Below are positions 42,639 through 51,479 of a stretch of 64,000 nt of DNA, piece after piece (position 1 is the first letter of the stretch; each line of letters starts with the position of its first letter). Made by a program: the position numbers and the translations under genes. Source of the DNA: Nocardia abscessus NBRC 100374. GTDB lineage: Bacteria; Actinomycetota; Actinomycetes; Mycobacteriales; Mycobacteriaceae. Under the pieces are notes generated by a model. It searched no databases, was not told where the DNA came from, and saw nothing but the letters and a program-made list of their open reading frames with translations. The stretch is taken from NCBI RefSeq assembly GCF_000308455.1, contig NZ_BAFP01000037.1, positions 62,001 through 126,000 of the forward strand, in the 5' to 3' direction.

Positions 42639-44156
42639 ATGAAGCAGCGTTACGTGCTGGCCATCGATCAGGGCACCACCTCCACGCGGTGCATCCTGTT
42701 CGATCAGCGTGCCCGGCTGGTCGGCGTCGCCCAGCGCCCGCACCGGCAGCACCATCCGCAGCCGGGCTGGGCTGAGCAGGACGCGCTGGAGATCTGGCGC
42801 AATGTCGAGCGGATCGTGCCGCAGGCGCTGCGCGATTCCGGCGTCACCGCCGACCGCATCGTCGCCCTCGGCATCGCCAACCAGCGCGAGACCACCGTGG
42901 TGTGGGACCGCCGCACCGGGACGCCGATCGGCCGCGCCATCGTCTGGCAGGACATGCGCACCGAGGAGCTGGTCGGGGAACTGGAGCGCAAGCCGGGCGC
43001 CGACCGGATCCGCGAACGCTGCGGTCTGCCGTTGGCCGGTTATTTCGCCGCGCCGCGACTGCGCTGGATGCTGGACTCGGTGCCCGGTCTGCGCGAGCGC
43101 GCCGAGCGGGGCGAGGTGCTGTTCGGCACGATGGAGACCTGGCTGATCTGGAACCTCACCGGCGGTCCCGACGGCGGGCTGCACCGCACCGACGTCACCA
43201 ATGCCAGCCGCACCCTTCTGATGAACCTCAGCACTCTCAGCTGGGACGACGAACTGCTGGAGTTCTTCGGTATCCCCGCTCGGATGCTGCCGCGCATCCA
43301 GCCCTCCACCGCGTCCTACGGCACGACCCACCGGGTAGTCCCCGGCATCCCGATCGCCGCCGCGCTGGGCGACCAGCATGCCGCGCTGTTCGGCCAAACC
43401 TGTTTCGCCCGTGGGGAAACCAAGTGCACCTACGGCACCGGCGGTTTCCTCATGATGAACACCGGACGCGAGCTGGTGCGGTCCGAGCACGGCCTGCTCA
43501 CCACGATCGGCTACCAGATCGGCCCGGAGCCGGTCTACGCGCTGGAGGGACCGATCGCGGTCACCGGTTCGCTCGTGCAGTGGGTGCGCGACAACATCGG
43601 CCTGATCACCAGCGCGCCGGAGATCGAAACCCTCGCCCGCACCGTCGAAGACAACGGCGGCTGCTACGTGGTGCCCGCGTTCTCCGGTCTGTACGCGCCG
43701 CATTGGCGCGGCGACGCCCGCGGACTCATCGCCGGGCTGACCTCCTACATCACGAAGGGGCACATCGCCCGCGCGGTCCTGGAGGCCACCGCTTGGCAGA
43801 CGCGCGACGTGGTCGAGGCGATGAACGCCGATTCCGGCCTGCAGGCCGCGGCTTTGCGCGTGGACGGCGGCATGACCTCGAACAACCTGCTCATGCAGAT
43901 CGTGGCCGATGTCCTGGATGTTCCGGTGTCGCGTCCCTTCGTCGCCGAAACCGTCTCGCTCGGCGCCGCGTACGCCGCGGGCCTCGCCGTCGGTTACTGG
44001 CCGGATCTGGAAGGACTGCGCAACAATTGGCGTCTTGCCGCCCAGTGGGTTCCGCGGATGGACCCCGAGTTGCGGCAGGACGAGTACGAAAACTGGAAGC
44101 GCGCCGTCGAGTTGACCTTCGGCTGGGTTCGGTCGAAGAAGCGGGCGCGGCAATGA
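42639..44156 (+). CDS. glpK: glycerol kinase 2
   Basis: A 505-residue FGGY kinase with [24 protein letters not shown] and [13 protein letters not shown]. It follows the IclR gene by 48 bp on the same strand, so it is likely controlled with it. It is full length and clearly related to glpK1 (same WQD, TYGTG and [16 protein letters not shown] blocks) but diverged. It misses a short segment after the SxAS stretch where kinase 1 has SELFGTT. It may differ in kinetics or in substrate (another polyol). The end is basic (SKKRARQ). Confidence 0.94.
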   Translation: MKQRYVLAIDQGTTSTRCILFDQRARLVGVAQRPHRQHHPQPGWAEQDALEIWRNVERIVPQALRDSGVTADRIVALGIANQRETTVVWDRRTGTPIGRAIVWQDMRTEELVGELERKPGADRIRERCGLPLAGYFAAPRLRWMLDSVPGLRERAERGEVLFGTMETWLIWNLTGGPDGGLHRTDVTNASRTLLMNLSTLSWDDELLEFFGIPARMLPRIQPSTASYGTTHRVVPGIPIAAALGDQHAALFGQTCFARGETKCTYGTGGFLMMNTGRELVRSEHGLLTTIGYQIGPEPVYALEGPIAVTGSLVQWVRDNIGLITSAPEIETLARTVEDNGGCYVVPAFSGLYAPHWRGDARGLIAGLTSYITKGHIARAVLEATAWQTRDVVEAMNADSGLQAAALRVDGGMTSNNLLMQIVADVLDVPVSRPFVAETVSLGAAYAAGLAVGYWPDLEGLRNNWRLAAQWVPRMDPELRQDEYENWKRAVELTFGWVRSKKRARQ

Positions 44157-44231
44157 GTCCGGCTCGTGGCCGCGTGCTGCCGGGGCGAGCGCTCGGCACT
44201 CGTGTCGGGACGGTGGGTTAGCGTCGAGATC

Positions 44232-45071
44232 ATGCGGCTTCACGTGGGATGTGCGATGTGGACGCACGCGGCTTGGCAGGACAAGCAACTCGCGCCGGGG
44301 GAGCGGTTGCGCTGGTACGCCACGCGGTGCAACGCGGTCGAGGGCAACACGACGTTCTACGCGACGCCTTCACGGCGAACGGTGCAATCGTGGGCGAGCC
44401 AATGCGATCCCGCGTTCCGGTTCGTGCTCAAGCTGCCCAAGCCGATCACCCATGAACGCAGGCTGGTCGGCGCCGAGGACGATCTGCGCTCGTTTCTCGG
44501 CGTGATGGAGCCGCTCGGGGAACGTATCCACGCGCTGTGGGTGCAGCTGCCGGGCTCGTTCGGCCCGACGGATCTCGGTGCGCTGGCCGGATTCCTGCGG
44601 CAGGCGCCGCGCTCCTACCGGATCACCGTCGAGGTCAGGCATCCCGCGTTCTTCGCCGACGAGCAGGCGGCGCGCAGGCTCGAATACGTGTTGTCCAGGG
44701 TCGGCGCCGAATGGGTTCCGTTCGACACCACCGTGCTTTTCGACGGTCCGCCCACCAGTGCGGCGGAGCAGGAGGCGGCGGCGAAGAAGCCCCGGGTGCG
44801 GCGCAGGATGCGCGCGCTGACCGAATACCCGATCGTGCGGTATCACGGCCGCGACGACGTGCGGCGCACCGTCGAAGGCTGGCAACCGTGGGTCGGCACG
44901 GTCGCCGAATGGTTGCGGGAAGGCCGGTCACCGACGGTGTTCCTGCATACGCCGGACAATGCCGGCTCGCTGGAGCTGGCCCGCCGCTTCCACGACGAGG
45001 TCCGTGCCCGCCTGCCCGAGCTCGACCCGCTGCCCGAGCCCGCGGCGGCGGAGCCGATGACGCTCTTCTGA
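44232..45071 (+). CDS. DUF72 domain protein (YecE-like, TIM-barrel)
   Basis: A 279-residue DUF72 protein. Family blocks are HVGCAMWTHAAW at the start, EGNTTFYATPSRRTVQSW, RFVLKLPKPITHERR and VQLPGSFGPTDLGALAGFL, with an RYHGRDD strand near the end. It has a TIM-barrel-like fold; the activity is not known, though some relatives are linked to nucleic acid or iron-sulfur metabolism. The C-terminus is proline/alanine-rich. It stands alone and ends at a strong terminator. Confidence 0.88.
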   Translation: MRLHVGCAMWTHAAWQDKQLAPGERLRWYATRCNAVEGNTTFYATPSRRTVQSWASQCDPAFRFVLKLPKPITHERRLVGAEDDLRSFLGVMEPLGERIHALWVQLPGSFGPTDLGALAGFLRQAPRSYRITVEVRHPAFFADEQAARRLEYVLSRVGAEWVPFDTTVLFDGPPTSAAEQEAAAKKPRVRRRMRALTEYPIVRYHGRDDVRRTVEGWQPWVGTVAEWLREGRSPTVFLHTPDNAGSLELARRFHDEVRARLPELDPLPEPAAAEPMTLF

Positions 45072-45080
45072 CCGGAAGAA

Positions 45081-45117
45081 CGCCTTCCGCGGAAGCTCGA
45101 AGCTCCCGCGGAAGGCG
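45081..45117. terminator. bidirectional stem-loop terminator
   Basis: Perfect 12-bp arms CGCCTTCCGCGG and CCGCGGAAGGCG with a 13-base loop, between the DUF72 and convergent YceI genes. Confidence 0.85.
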
Positions 45118-45127
45118 TCCGACGCGC

Positions 45128-45676
45128 TCAGGCCTGCAGGCCGACCTCGACCTCGAGGGTGAGTGTGATCTTGTCGCCGATCACCGCGCCGCCGTCGGGC
45201 AGCGGCATGTCGATGGTGATGCCGAAATCGCGGCGGTTGATCACGGTCTTGGCCTCGAAACCCGCGACCGGCCCGTGGCCCATGCCGGGGTTCGCGCCGA
45301 GGAATTCCACTTCCAGCGAGACCGGCTTGGTGACGCCGCGAATGGTGAATTCACCGTCCACCACGAAGTCCTCGCCGTTCAGCCGGAATCCGGTGGACTT
45401 GAACGTGGCCACCGGGAACTGCTCGGCCTGGAAGAAGTCCGCGGTGCGCAGGTGCGCGTCGCGCTGTTCGTTGTCGGTGGTGACCGAGTCGACCCGGATC
45501 TCGGCCTCGGCCGAGGCGCTGCCGTCCTCGCCGATGACCAGCTTGCCGGAGAAGTCGGTGAAGCGGCCGCGCACCTTGCTGACCATCAGGTGGCGTACCG
45601 AGAAGCCGAGCGTGGAGTGGGCGGGGTCGATGGCCCAGGTGCCCGCGGTCAGAGCGTTGGTGGTTCCGGTCGACAT
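45128..45676 (-). CDS. YceI-family lipocalin-like protein
   Basis: A 182-residue YceI protein of eight-stranded barrel type: opening TWAIDPAHSTLGFSVRHLMVSKVRGRF and the later TDNEQRDAHLRTADFF, GEFTIRGVTKPV and INRRDFGI blocks. The family binds long isoprenoid-like lipids. No signal peptide is visible, so it is cytoplasmic. ATG 45676 is preceded by AAGGAGA. Immediately upstream on the same strand lie the flavin monooxygenase genes, 70 bp away. Confidence 0.93.
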   Translation of the reverse strand: MSTGTTNALTAGTWAIDPAHSTLGFSVRHLMVSKVRGRFTDFSGKLVIGEDGSASAEAEIRVDSVTTDNEQRDAHLRTADFFQAEQFPVATFKSTGFRLNGEDFVVDGEFTIRGVTKPVSLEVEFLGANPGMGHGPVAGFEAKTVINRRDFGITIDMPLPDGGAVIGDKITLTLEVEVGLQA

Positions 45677-45746
45677 GAGTTCTCCTTGATAGTTGAGATT
45701 TAAACTAGTTCGGTATGGATCGGTCGGGAGTGATTCGGGGAAAAGA

Positions 45747-46352
45747 TCAATGAGTGCCGAGCAGCTGTGCGAACGGTACCGGGTCGTCGTACGGATCGGT
45801 GGCACGCGGTCGCGGCGTGTTGGTCAGCATGGCGGCGAATTCCGCTGCGGCACGGCCGATTCGGGTGCTCAGCCCGCCCTCCGCCGCGGAGGCCCAGTCC
45901 TCGGAAGCCGCGTAGACAGCAGTCGGCGCGACCACCGCGTGCAGGTAACTGAACATCGGACGCAGTGCGTGCTCCAAGGCGAGGGAATGGCGCGCCGAGC
46001 CGCCGGTCGCGCCGAGCAGCACGGGCATCCCGGTCAGCGAATCCGGCTCCAGGACGTCGAAGAACGTCTTGAACAGGCCGCTGTAGGAGGCGTTGAAGAT
46101 CGGCGTGACGGCGATCAAGCCGTCGGCGGCGGTCACGGTATCGATCGTCGCGCGTAGGTCGCCCGCCGCGAATCCGGTCACCAGATTGTCGGTCAGATCG
46201 CGGGCGTGGTCGCGTACTTCCACGACGTCGACTGTCACCTCCCCGCCGGTCGCGGCCAGCGCCTCGCCGGTGGCGGCGGCGAGGCGATCGGCGAGCAACC
46301 GGGTCGAGGAGGGCTGCGACAGGCCCGCGGAGACGACGGCGATGCGGGTCAT
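45747..46352 (-). CDS. NAD(P)H-dependent FMN reductase (CE1759 family)
   Basis: A 201-residue flavodoxin-fold reductase: RIAVVSAGLSQPSSTRLLADRL binds the FMN phosphate and TPIFNASYSGLFKTFFDVLE is the typical core. Its ATG overlaps the stop of the luciferase-like gene by 4 bp. In actinobacteria this reductase family is characteristically paired with a CE1758-type LLM monooxygenase, so it should supply reduced FMN to that partner. Confidence 0.92.
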   Translation of the reverse strand: MTRIAVVSAGLSQPSSTRLLADRLAAATGEALAATGGEVTVDVVEVRDHARDLTDNLVTGFAAGDLRATIDTVTAADGLIAVTPIFNASYSGLFKTFFDVLEPDSLTGMPVLLGATGGSARHSLALEHALRPMFSYLHAVVAPTAVYAASEDWASAAEGGLSTRIGRAAAEFAAMLTNTPRPRATDPYDDPVPFAQLLGTH

Positions 46353-47443
46353 CGGGTCGCCTCCACCGCCGCCTCGCGGGCGGCTACCAGGCTCGCGTGC
46401 GTCGGCGCGTCCGGAACATGCGCCGGGCGCAGCGCCGCGAATTCCTTGCGCAGCACCGGAACCACCTCTTCACCGAGCAGGTCCAGTTGCTCCAGCACGG
46501 TCTTCAGCGGAAGGCCCGCGTGATCCATCAGGAACAGCTGGCGCTGGTAGTCGCCGAACGACTCGCGGAAGGTGAGCGTCTTGTCGATGACCTCCTGCGG
46601 GCTGCCCACGGTGAGCGGGGTCTGCTCGGTGAACTCCTCCAGCGACGGGCCGTGGCCGTATACCGGCGCGTTGTCGAAGTACGGCCGGAACTCGCGCACG
46701 GCGTCCTGGGAGTTCTTGCGCATGAACACCTGTCCGCCCAGGCCGACGATCGCCTGGTCGGCCGAGCCGTGGCCGTAGTGCTCGTAGCGCTGCCGATACA
46801 GCGCGATCAGCCGCTGGAAGTGCTCTTTCGGCCAGAAGATGTTGTTGGCGAAGAATCCGTCACCGTAGTAGGCGGCCTGCTCGGCGATCTCGGGGCTGCG
46901 GATCGAGCCGTGCCAGACGAACGGCGGTACGTCGTCCAGCGGTCGTGGCGTGGAGGTGAACGACTGCAACGGCGTGCGGAACTTGCCCTCCCAGTCGACC
47001 ACGTCTTCGCGCCAGAGCCGGTGCAGCAGGTGGTAGTTCTCGATCGCCAGCGGGATCCCGTCGCGAATGTCCTTGCCGAACCAGGGGTAGACCGGCCCGG
47101 TGTTGCCGCGGCCCAGCATCAGGTCCACGCGTCCCTCGGCGAGGTGCTGCAGCATCGCGAAGTCCTCGGCGATCTTCACCGGGTCGTTCGTGGTGATCAG
47201 CGTCGTTGCGGTGGAGAGCTGGAGCCGCTCGGTCCGCGCCGCGATATAGCCGAGCATGGTGGTCGGCGACGACGGCACGAACGGCCGGTTGTGGTGCTCG
47301 CCGGTGGCGAACACGTCCAGCCCGACCTCTTCGGCCTTGCGCGCGATCGTCACCATGGCGGTGATGCGCTCGTGCTCACTCGGCGTCCGGCCGGTCGTGG
47401 GGTCGGTCGTCACATCACCGACCGTGAAAATTCCGAACTGCAC
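46349..47443 (-). CDS. LLM-class flavin-dependent monooxygenase (CE1758 family)
   Basis: A 364-residue luciferase-like TIM-barrel enzyme: QFGIFTVGDVTTDPTTGRTPSEHERI, then DVFATGEHHNRPFVPSSP, LSTATTLITTNDPVKIAEDFAML and DLMLGRGNTGPVYPWFGKD. It uses reduced FMN from the reductase encoded directly downstream and oxygen. The substrate may be an organosulfur, an aldehyde or a long-chain compound; unknown. Start GTG 47443 is set by the strong AAGGAGG site 7 bp upstream. Confidence 0.93.
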   Translation of the reverse strand: MQFGIFTVGDVTTDPTTGRTPSEHERITAMVTIARKAEEVGLDVFATGEHHNRPFVPSSPTTMLGYIAARTERLQLSTATTLITTNDPVKIAEDFAMLQHLAEGRVDLMLGRGNTGPVYPWFGKDIRDGIPLAIENYHLLHRLWREDVVDWEGKFRTPLQSFTSTPRPLDDVPPFVWHGSIRSPEIAEQAAYYGDGFFANNIFWPKEHFQRLIALYRQRYEHYGHGSADQAIVGLGGQVFMRKNSQDAVREFRPYFDNAPVYGHGPSLEEFTEQTPLTVGSPQEVIDKTLTFRESFGDYQRQLFLMDHAGLPLKTVLEQLDLLGEEVVPVLRKEFAALRPAHVPDAPTHASLVAAREAAVEATR

Positions 47444-47545
47444 GACGCCTCCTTCGTTCTCAGTCTGGCTCAATTTGGTGGATATGGCAACCAAAGGAAC
47501 CGGGCGGGGTGCGCGGGTATTCCCGGGGCGGCGGTGTGGCGTCGG

Positions 47546-48793
47546 TTACGCCAGGTATTCCGCCAGCCAGGTCCGGGTGAGCTCGCGCGTGACCTGGGCG
47601 CCCGCGTCGAGTTCGGTGGTGCCGAAGGCGTGATCGAGGAAGGGAAGTTCGACGTAGCGGTGCGGGATGCGCGCGGTCTCGAGCGCGGCGGCGTAGGCGG
47701 AGGTGTGCTCGGCGAGCACGAGATGATCGCCTGCACCCTGGATCAGCAGCGTGGGCGGAGTGTTGCCGGTGACGTGCGACGCGGAGCTGGTCGCGGCGTA
47801 GCGCTCGGGGTATTGCTCCGGCGTTCCGCCGAGGTACTGCCTGGCCGCGTCGACGCCGAGCGCGGTCTCGGTACCCGACGCGGCCAAATCGACCGCGGGG
47901 TACAGCGCGATCGCCGTGCGCACCTTCGGCAGCTCGGCGGCGCTGCCGCAGCTGGGCCGCAGGGCGCCCGAGTTGATCTTGTTCGCGACGTTGATCGCGA
48001 GATTGCCGCCCGCGGATTCGCCGAACGTGGCGACCCGCCGCATATCCCAGTTGTATCGCTGCGCGTTCGCCGCGGCCCAGCTCAGCGCGCAGGCGATGTC
48101 GGCGTCCTGCGTGTCCCAGCGGTGGTGGTCGTCGTCGGAGAGGCGGTAGTCCACGTCGAGGACGGCGTATCCGTTGGCCGCCAGCCATGTCGTGTAGGCG
48201 TCGGTGCCACGGCTGCCCGTGACGAAAGCTCCGCCGTGGATGCTCACCACCAGCGGGGCCGGTGCGGGCGCGGGTGCGGGCAGGTACAGATCCGCCTGGA
48301 TCGGCTGCCCGTCCACGGTCGCGTACGTGACGGTCTCGTCGGGCGCGTCGCCGACCGTACTGAACGGGACGAGCGGGGCGAACGGAATCCAGACGCCCGC
48401 CGCGTCGCGCGCCGCGAACACCAGGGTCGCACTGGTCAGGACGGACAGGACGAGACCGGCGGCGGCCACGCCGGTCACCGTGCCGGCGAGGCGCCGTCCC
48501 CGCCCGCCGGTGCGGAACGCGATCAGCGCGAGTCCGGTCGCGAGCACGGCGAGCACCATGTTCCACGAGCCGAGGGCGTCGCGGACCGCGCCGAGCAGGA
48601 GCACGGCCGACTGGACGATCGCGTTGCGCAGCAAGGGCATCGACCAGGAAACCGGCGCGACCGCGAGCAGTTGGCTGAGCGCGAGGTACCCGGCGAGCAC
48701 TCCGGCGAGCGTCAGCAGCGCGGCGCGAGCCATTCGACGAGGGCGCGCGGATTTTCCGGGTACGGTCACGTCCGCTCCTCGCTCGTCGGTCAT
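47546..48793 (-). CDS. membrane-anchored alpha/beta hydrolase (HSL-like)
   Basis: A 415-residue protein. The first 130 residues contain about four hydrophobic helices. An alpha/beta hydrolase domain then follows with oxyanion loop VSIHGGAFVTG, nucleophile FGESAGG, acid in IQGAGDHLV and histidine in LPFLDHAFG. It resembles the hormone-sensitive-lipase/LipW-like esterases fused to a membrane anchor, so the active domain probably faces outside and cleaves an ester of a lipid. ATG 48793 starts MTDERGADVTVPGKS. Alone on the strand. Confidence 0.88.
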   Translation of the reverse strand: MTDERGADVTVPGKSARPRRMARAALLTLAGVLAGYLALSQLLAVAPVSWSMPLLRNAIVQSAVLLLGAVRDALGSWNMVLAVLATGLALIAFRTGGRGRRLAGTVTGVAAAGLVLSVLTSATLVFAARDAAGVWIPFAPLVPFSTVGDAPDETVTYATVDGQPIQADLYLPAPAPAPAPLVVSIHGGAFVTGSRGTDAYTTWLAANGYAVLDVDYRLSDDDHHRWDTQDADIACALSWAAANAQRYNWDMRRVATFGESAGGNLAINVANKINSGALRPSCGSAAELPKVRTAIALYPAVDLAASGTETALGVDAARQYLGGTPEQYPERYAATSSASHVTGNTPPTLLIQGAGDHLVLAEHTSAYAAALETARIPHRYVELPFLDHAFGTTELDAGAQVTRELTRTWLAEYLA

Positions 48794-48978
48794 CCGGGAT
48801 CTCCGCTTCCGTGTCGGGGGTTGCCGACTCCAACATAGGTCTGCCTTCGTGCCCGCCGACTCGCGGTGGTGGTCCGGCCGGCCGGAATCGGGTAGCCGAC
48901 TACGCGCGATATCCGGTGGACCGTCCGCAGAATCGTCGCCACAAGGGTTCGACCACTGTGTTTCGAAGGGGGATCTGC

Positions 48979-49518
48979 ATGGCTGGTTATCGCGATTGGT
49001 TGGCGCCTGCTCCGAATCCGGAGCCGCCGCTGGACAGTCGACGGCGCGCCGAGGCGGAGCGCTCGGCGCGGGATCCGGCGCCCGGCCGGGCGCTGACGTG
49101 CAGGCCGCGGCCGCACGCGGCATCCGCTCGGTCCAGTGCCGGGGTGCGCAGTGTGGTGCGCCGAAGTCACGCGGCGCCGGCCGATGACGAAACGCAGTCG
49201 GCGGCGCGCCGGTTCGCCGAGTCGGCGGTGCGCATCGTCCTCGAGGTGCTCGACCGCAGGCGGCCCGTGCCGCAACTCGCCGTGGTCGCCGACGCCACGG
49301 TCGTGGCCGCGGTGCGCACGTTGATCGACAACGGTCTCGTGCCCGGGCGTGCCCTCGGCGCCGCGGTGCCGGTCCGGGTGAGCGTGGTCATCGTGGACGC
49401 CAAGACCGCCGAAGTCGTCGCCGCATACGGCCGTGGCAGGCGTCGTTTCGCTCTGGCGGCACGCATCGTTCGGACGCGCTCGGCAGGCTGGCGGATGACG
49501 GCGCTGCGTATCCGATGA
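48979..49518 (+). CDS. Rv3235-family protein (DUF6459)
   Basis: A 179-residue protein. About 70 N-terminal residues are basic and disordered. The C-terminal 100 residues match the actinobacterial Rv3235/DUF6459 family (AARRFAESAVRIVLEVLDRRRPVPQLAVVAD, VRVSVVIVDAKTAEVVAAYG, RFALAARIVRTRSAGWRMTALR). In many relatives the gene lies close to secA; here no secA is near. The function is unknown. GAAGGGGGA sits before the ATG, and a strong terminator follows 9 bp after the stop. Confidence 0.85.
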   Translation: MAGYRDWLAPAPNPEPPLDSRRRAEAERSARDPAPGRALTCRPRPHAASARSSAGVRSVVRRSHAAPADDETQSAARRFAESAVRIVLEVLDRRRPVPQLAVVADATVVAAVRTLIDNGLVPGRALGAAVPVRVSVVIVDAKTAEVVAAYGRGRRRFALAARIVRTRSAGWRMTALRIR

Positions 49519-49527
49519 CAGCCCTGA

Positions 49528-49561
49528 ACGGTCAGCCGAGCGGAACGGTTCGGCTGACCGT
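49528..49561 (+). terminator. stem-loop terminator after the Rv3235-family gene
   Basis: Perfect 12-bp arms ACGGTCAGCCGA and TCGGCTGACCGT with a 10-base loop. The following 80 bp up to the cutinase stop hold no recognisable gene. Confidence 0.8.
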
Positions 49562-49641
49562 GCCGCACCAGTAGCCGTCGATGACGGTGCGCAGTGTGCC
49601 CAGGGCCTGCTCGGCCGCCGAGTGCGAGCGCGCTCGCTGAC

Positions 49642-50550
49642 TCAGGCCTGCGATGCCAGCCAGTCGTGCATCCACGACAGCGCGGTCTGTCCGTCGCCGA
49701 CGGGATAGCTGCCGTAGGCGGTGTGCGCCTGTGAGCGGTAGAACTCGTCGAACAGCCGAGCCCGTTCCTGATTGGCCGACTCCGACAGCTGGCTCTGCAG
49801 CAGGGTGATGCCGCCGTTGGACATCAGATCACCGACGATGGCGCCCATTTCGAGCTGGTAGCGCCAGAGGTAGGCCGGGTCGGGATGCGAGGTCTGGGCC
49901 AGGAAGCCCGCGAAGCGGGTCACGAAATCGTCCGCGGCCGTGGCGCAGTACAGATCGCCGATCGCGCAGATGGTGCGGGTCTGCGGAGTGACGAAGCCGA
50001 ACCCGCCGATGCGGGGACCGCCCGCGCCCGCGCCGCCCACCGGCGGCCCGACCAGCGCGTCGGTGGGGGAGCGGCGTGGGTCGGAGATGAGCCCTACCGC
50101 GGCGATCCGGTGCGGCGGCACGACACCGAGACCGGTGCCGATCTCGGCGGCGAGATCACCCGCGGCGTCCGCGCCCTGGCTGTAGCCGAGCAGCGCGATT
50201 CTGGTCGCACCGCATGCCCTGCCCATCGCCGCGATCATGCCGCGCGCGTTGTCGGTCGCCTCGCGCTTCGAGGCCCCGTATACATCGCTCTCCCAGGGGA
50301 ATGCGGTCGCGGCGTAGCTGACGTAGTCCACGCGTGTCGAGGGCGGCAGGCCGCGGGTGACTCCGGCCAGCATCCCGGGTCCCGGGCGCTCGCCGTCCAG
50401 CTGGTCGGTGGTCTCCCAGGTGCCCGGGATCGCCACCACGTACAGGCTCGGGCAATCCGGTGCGGCGACGGCTGGTCCGCTGCCCGGTCCCGCACATGAC
50501 AGCGCCATCGCCGCGATACCGATGGCCGCCGAGATCAACTTCGATCGCAT
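49642..50550 (-). CDS. secreted cutinase-family serine esterase
   Basis: A 302-residue exported hydrolase. The signal peptide ends near AVAA (residue ~30). The mature protein starts with PDCPSLYVVAIPGTWET. The nucleophile motif is LLGYSQGAD, and CAIGDLYC matches the cutinase acid region with its cysteine pair. A long C-terminal part (to 302) extends beyond classical cutinases, as in the mycobacterial PE-PPE/cutinase-like group. It likely hydrolyses lipid or ester substrates outside the cell. Gene follows the convergent Rv3235-family gene and lies 221 bp from the TetR gene on the same strand. Confidence 0.88.
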   Translation of the reverse strand: MRSKLISAAIGIAAMALSCAGPGSGPAVAAPDCPSLYVVAIPGTWETTDQLDGERPGPGMLAGVTRGLPPSTRVDYVSYAATAFPWESDVYGASKREATDNARGMIAAMGRACGATRIALLGYSQGADAAGDLAAEIGTGLGVVPPHRIAAVGLISDPRRSPTDALVGPPVGGAGAGGPRIGGFGFVTPQTRTICAIGDLYCATAADDFVTRFAGFLAQTSHPDPAYLWRYQLEMGAIVGDLMSNGGITLLQSQLSESANQERARLFDEFYRSQAHTAYGSYPVGDGQTALSWMHDWLASQA

Positions 50551-50771
50551 GGCGTTTGCTCCTGGTAGTCCACGCGCCGCAGGCGCTCCCCGGCAGGAAT
50601 CGGCCTCCGCCGGCGCCGTGCGGTGGTCGAACCCGGCCCCGTCGAAGGCTGCATTGAGACTCGGTGGTCTCAAAGTGCAGCCAGGATAGCGACCATGTGG
50701 GAGACGGCACAATCGAAGTCGCAAGTGACGCGTGTCACAACCATTCCGGCTACGGCGACGCCTGATGATTG

Positions 50772-51371
50772 CTATTGGTCCTGCGCGAGTAGAACTGTCA
50801 TGGCCTCCGCCCATCGGTCGATGGTTGCCGTGGCGGCACGCTCGGTGCTGCGCAGCGGACGGGACATCGCGGTGCCGCGCAGGATCGCGATGGTGAGGTC
50901 GCGCACGGCCGGATAGCGCGGATGGCCGACGACGTCGGGACCGAACAGCGCGTCCACCACCCGCCGCAAGTCGCGCCCGGCTTTTCGTTCGGCCGCGCGC
51001 AACGCTTCGGCAAGCGCGGGGTCGGTCCGCGCGGCCGCCCACAATTCGAACTCGGCTTGCGCCGCCGGGCGCGCCATCGACTCGTACAGGGCGGTCAAGG
51101 CGCGCAGCACGGGATCGGCCCCGTCGCCGAGCCCCGCCGCGATCTCTCGGACGGCCGCTTCGTTGCGTGCGACCAAATGGCCGACCAGTTCGGCGATCAA
51201 CGCGCCGATGGTCGGGAAATGATGCAACAGCGCCCCGCGGCTGACGCCTGCCGCGCGCTGCACCGACAAGGTGGTCAGTGCCCGGTAGCCCTGCTCGGCC
51301 AGCAGGTCGGCGGCGGCGTCGAGGATGTGGGCGCGGGTCGCCCGTTTCCGCTCCGCGCGTACTCCGGCCAT
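50772..51371 (-). CDS. TetR-family transcriptional regulator
   Basis: A 199-residue TetR protein: helix-turn-helix at about 12-55 (RAHILDAAADLLAEQGYRALTTLSVQRAAGVSRGALLHHF) and a helical ligand domain. It is divergent from a crotonase gene across 108 bp that carry a 26-bp palindrome, so it probably represses both itself and the crotonase. Its ligand may be the crotonase substrate or another acyl-CoA. Confidence 0.92.
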   Translation of the reverse strand: MAGVRAERKRATRAHILDAAADLLAEQGYRALTTLSVQRAAGVSRGALLHHFPTIGALIAELVGHLVARNEAAVREIAAGLGDGADPVLRALTALYESMARPAAQAEFELWAAARTDPALAEALRAAERKAGRDLRRVVDALFGPDVVGHPRYPAVRDLTIAILRGTAMSRPLRSTERAATATIDRWAEAMTVLLAQDQ

Positions 51372-51396
51372 GCTGCTCCCTCCGTCGGCGCGAGAA

Positions 51397-51422
51397 TTTC
51401 ACAGTCACTGTTGACTGTCAAA
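51397..51422. promoter_or_regulatory. 26-bp TetR operator candidate in the TetR/crotonase divergent region
   Basis: TTTCACAGTCA and TGACTGTCAAA flank a 4-base centre (CTGT): 10 of 11 positions pair, with ACAGTCA/TGACTGT perfect. It lies 26 bp from the TetR start and 58 bp from the crotonase start. Confidence 0.7.
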
Positions 51423-51479
51423 TAGTGGCTGCGCCAGACTGCGGGGACAAGTTCCGGACCAGCGTCGAAGGGGAAAGCG

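Noticed and set aside
42603..44288. 561-codon minus-strand frame opposite glycerol kinase 2
   Set aside because: It mirrors the kinase gene; a similar antisense frame appears opposite glycerol kinase 1, as expected for high-GC coding DNA.
49562..49641. Minus-strand frame ending ALGTLRTVIDGYWCGTVSRT
   Set aside because: It has no start codon or ribosome site and runs through the terminator stem; treated as non-coding.
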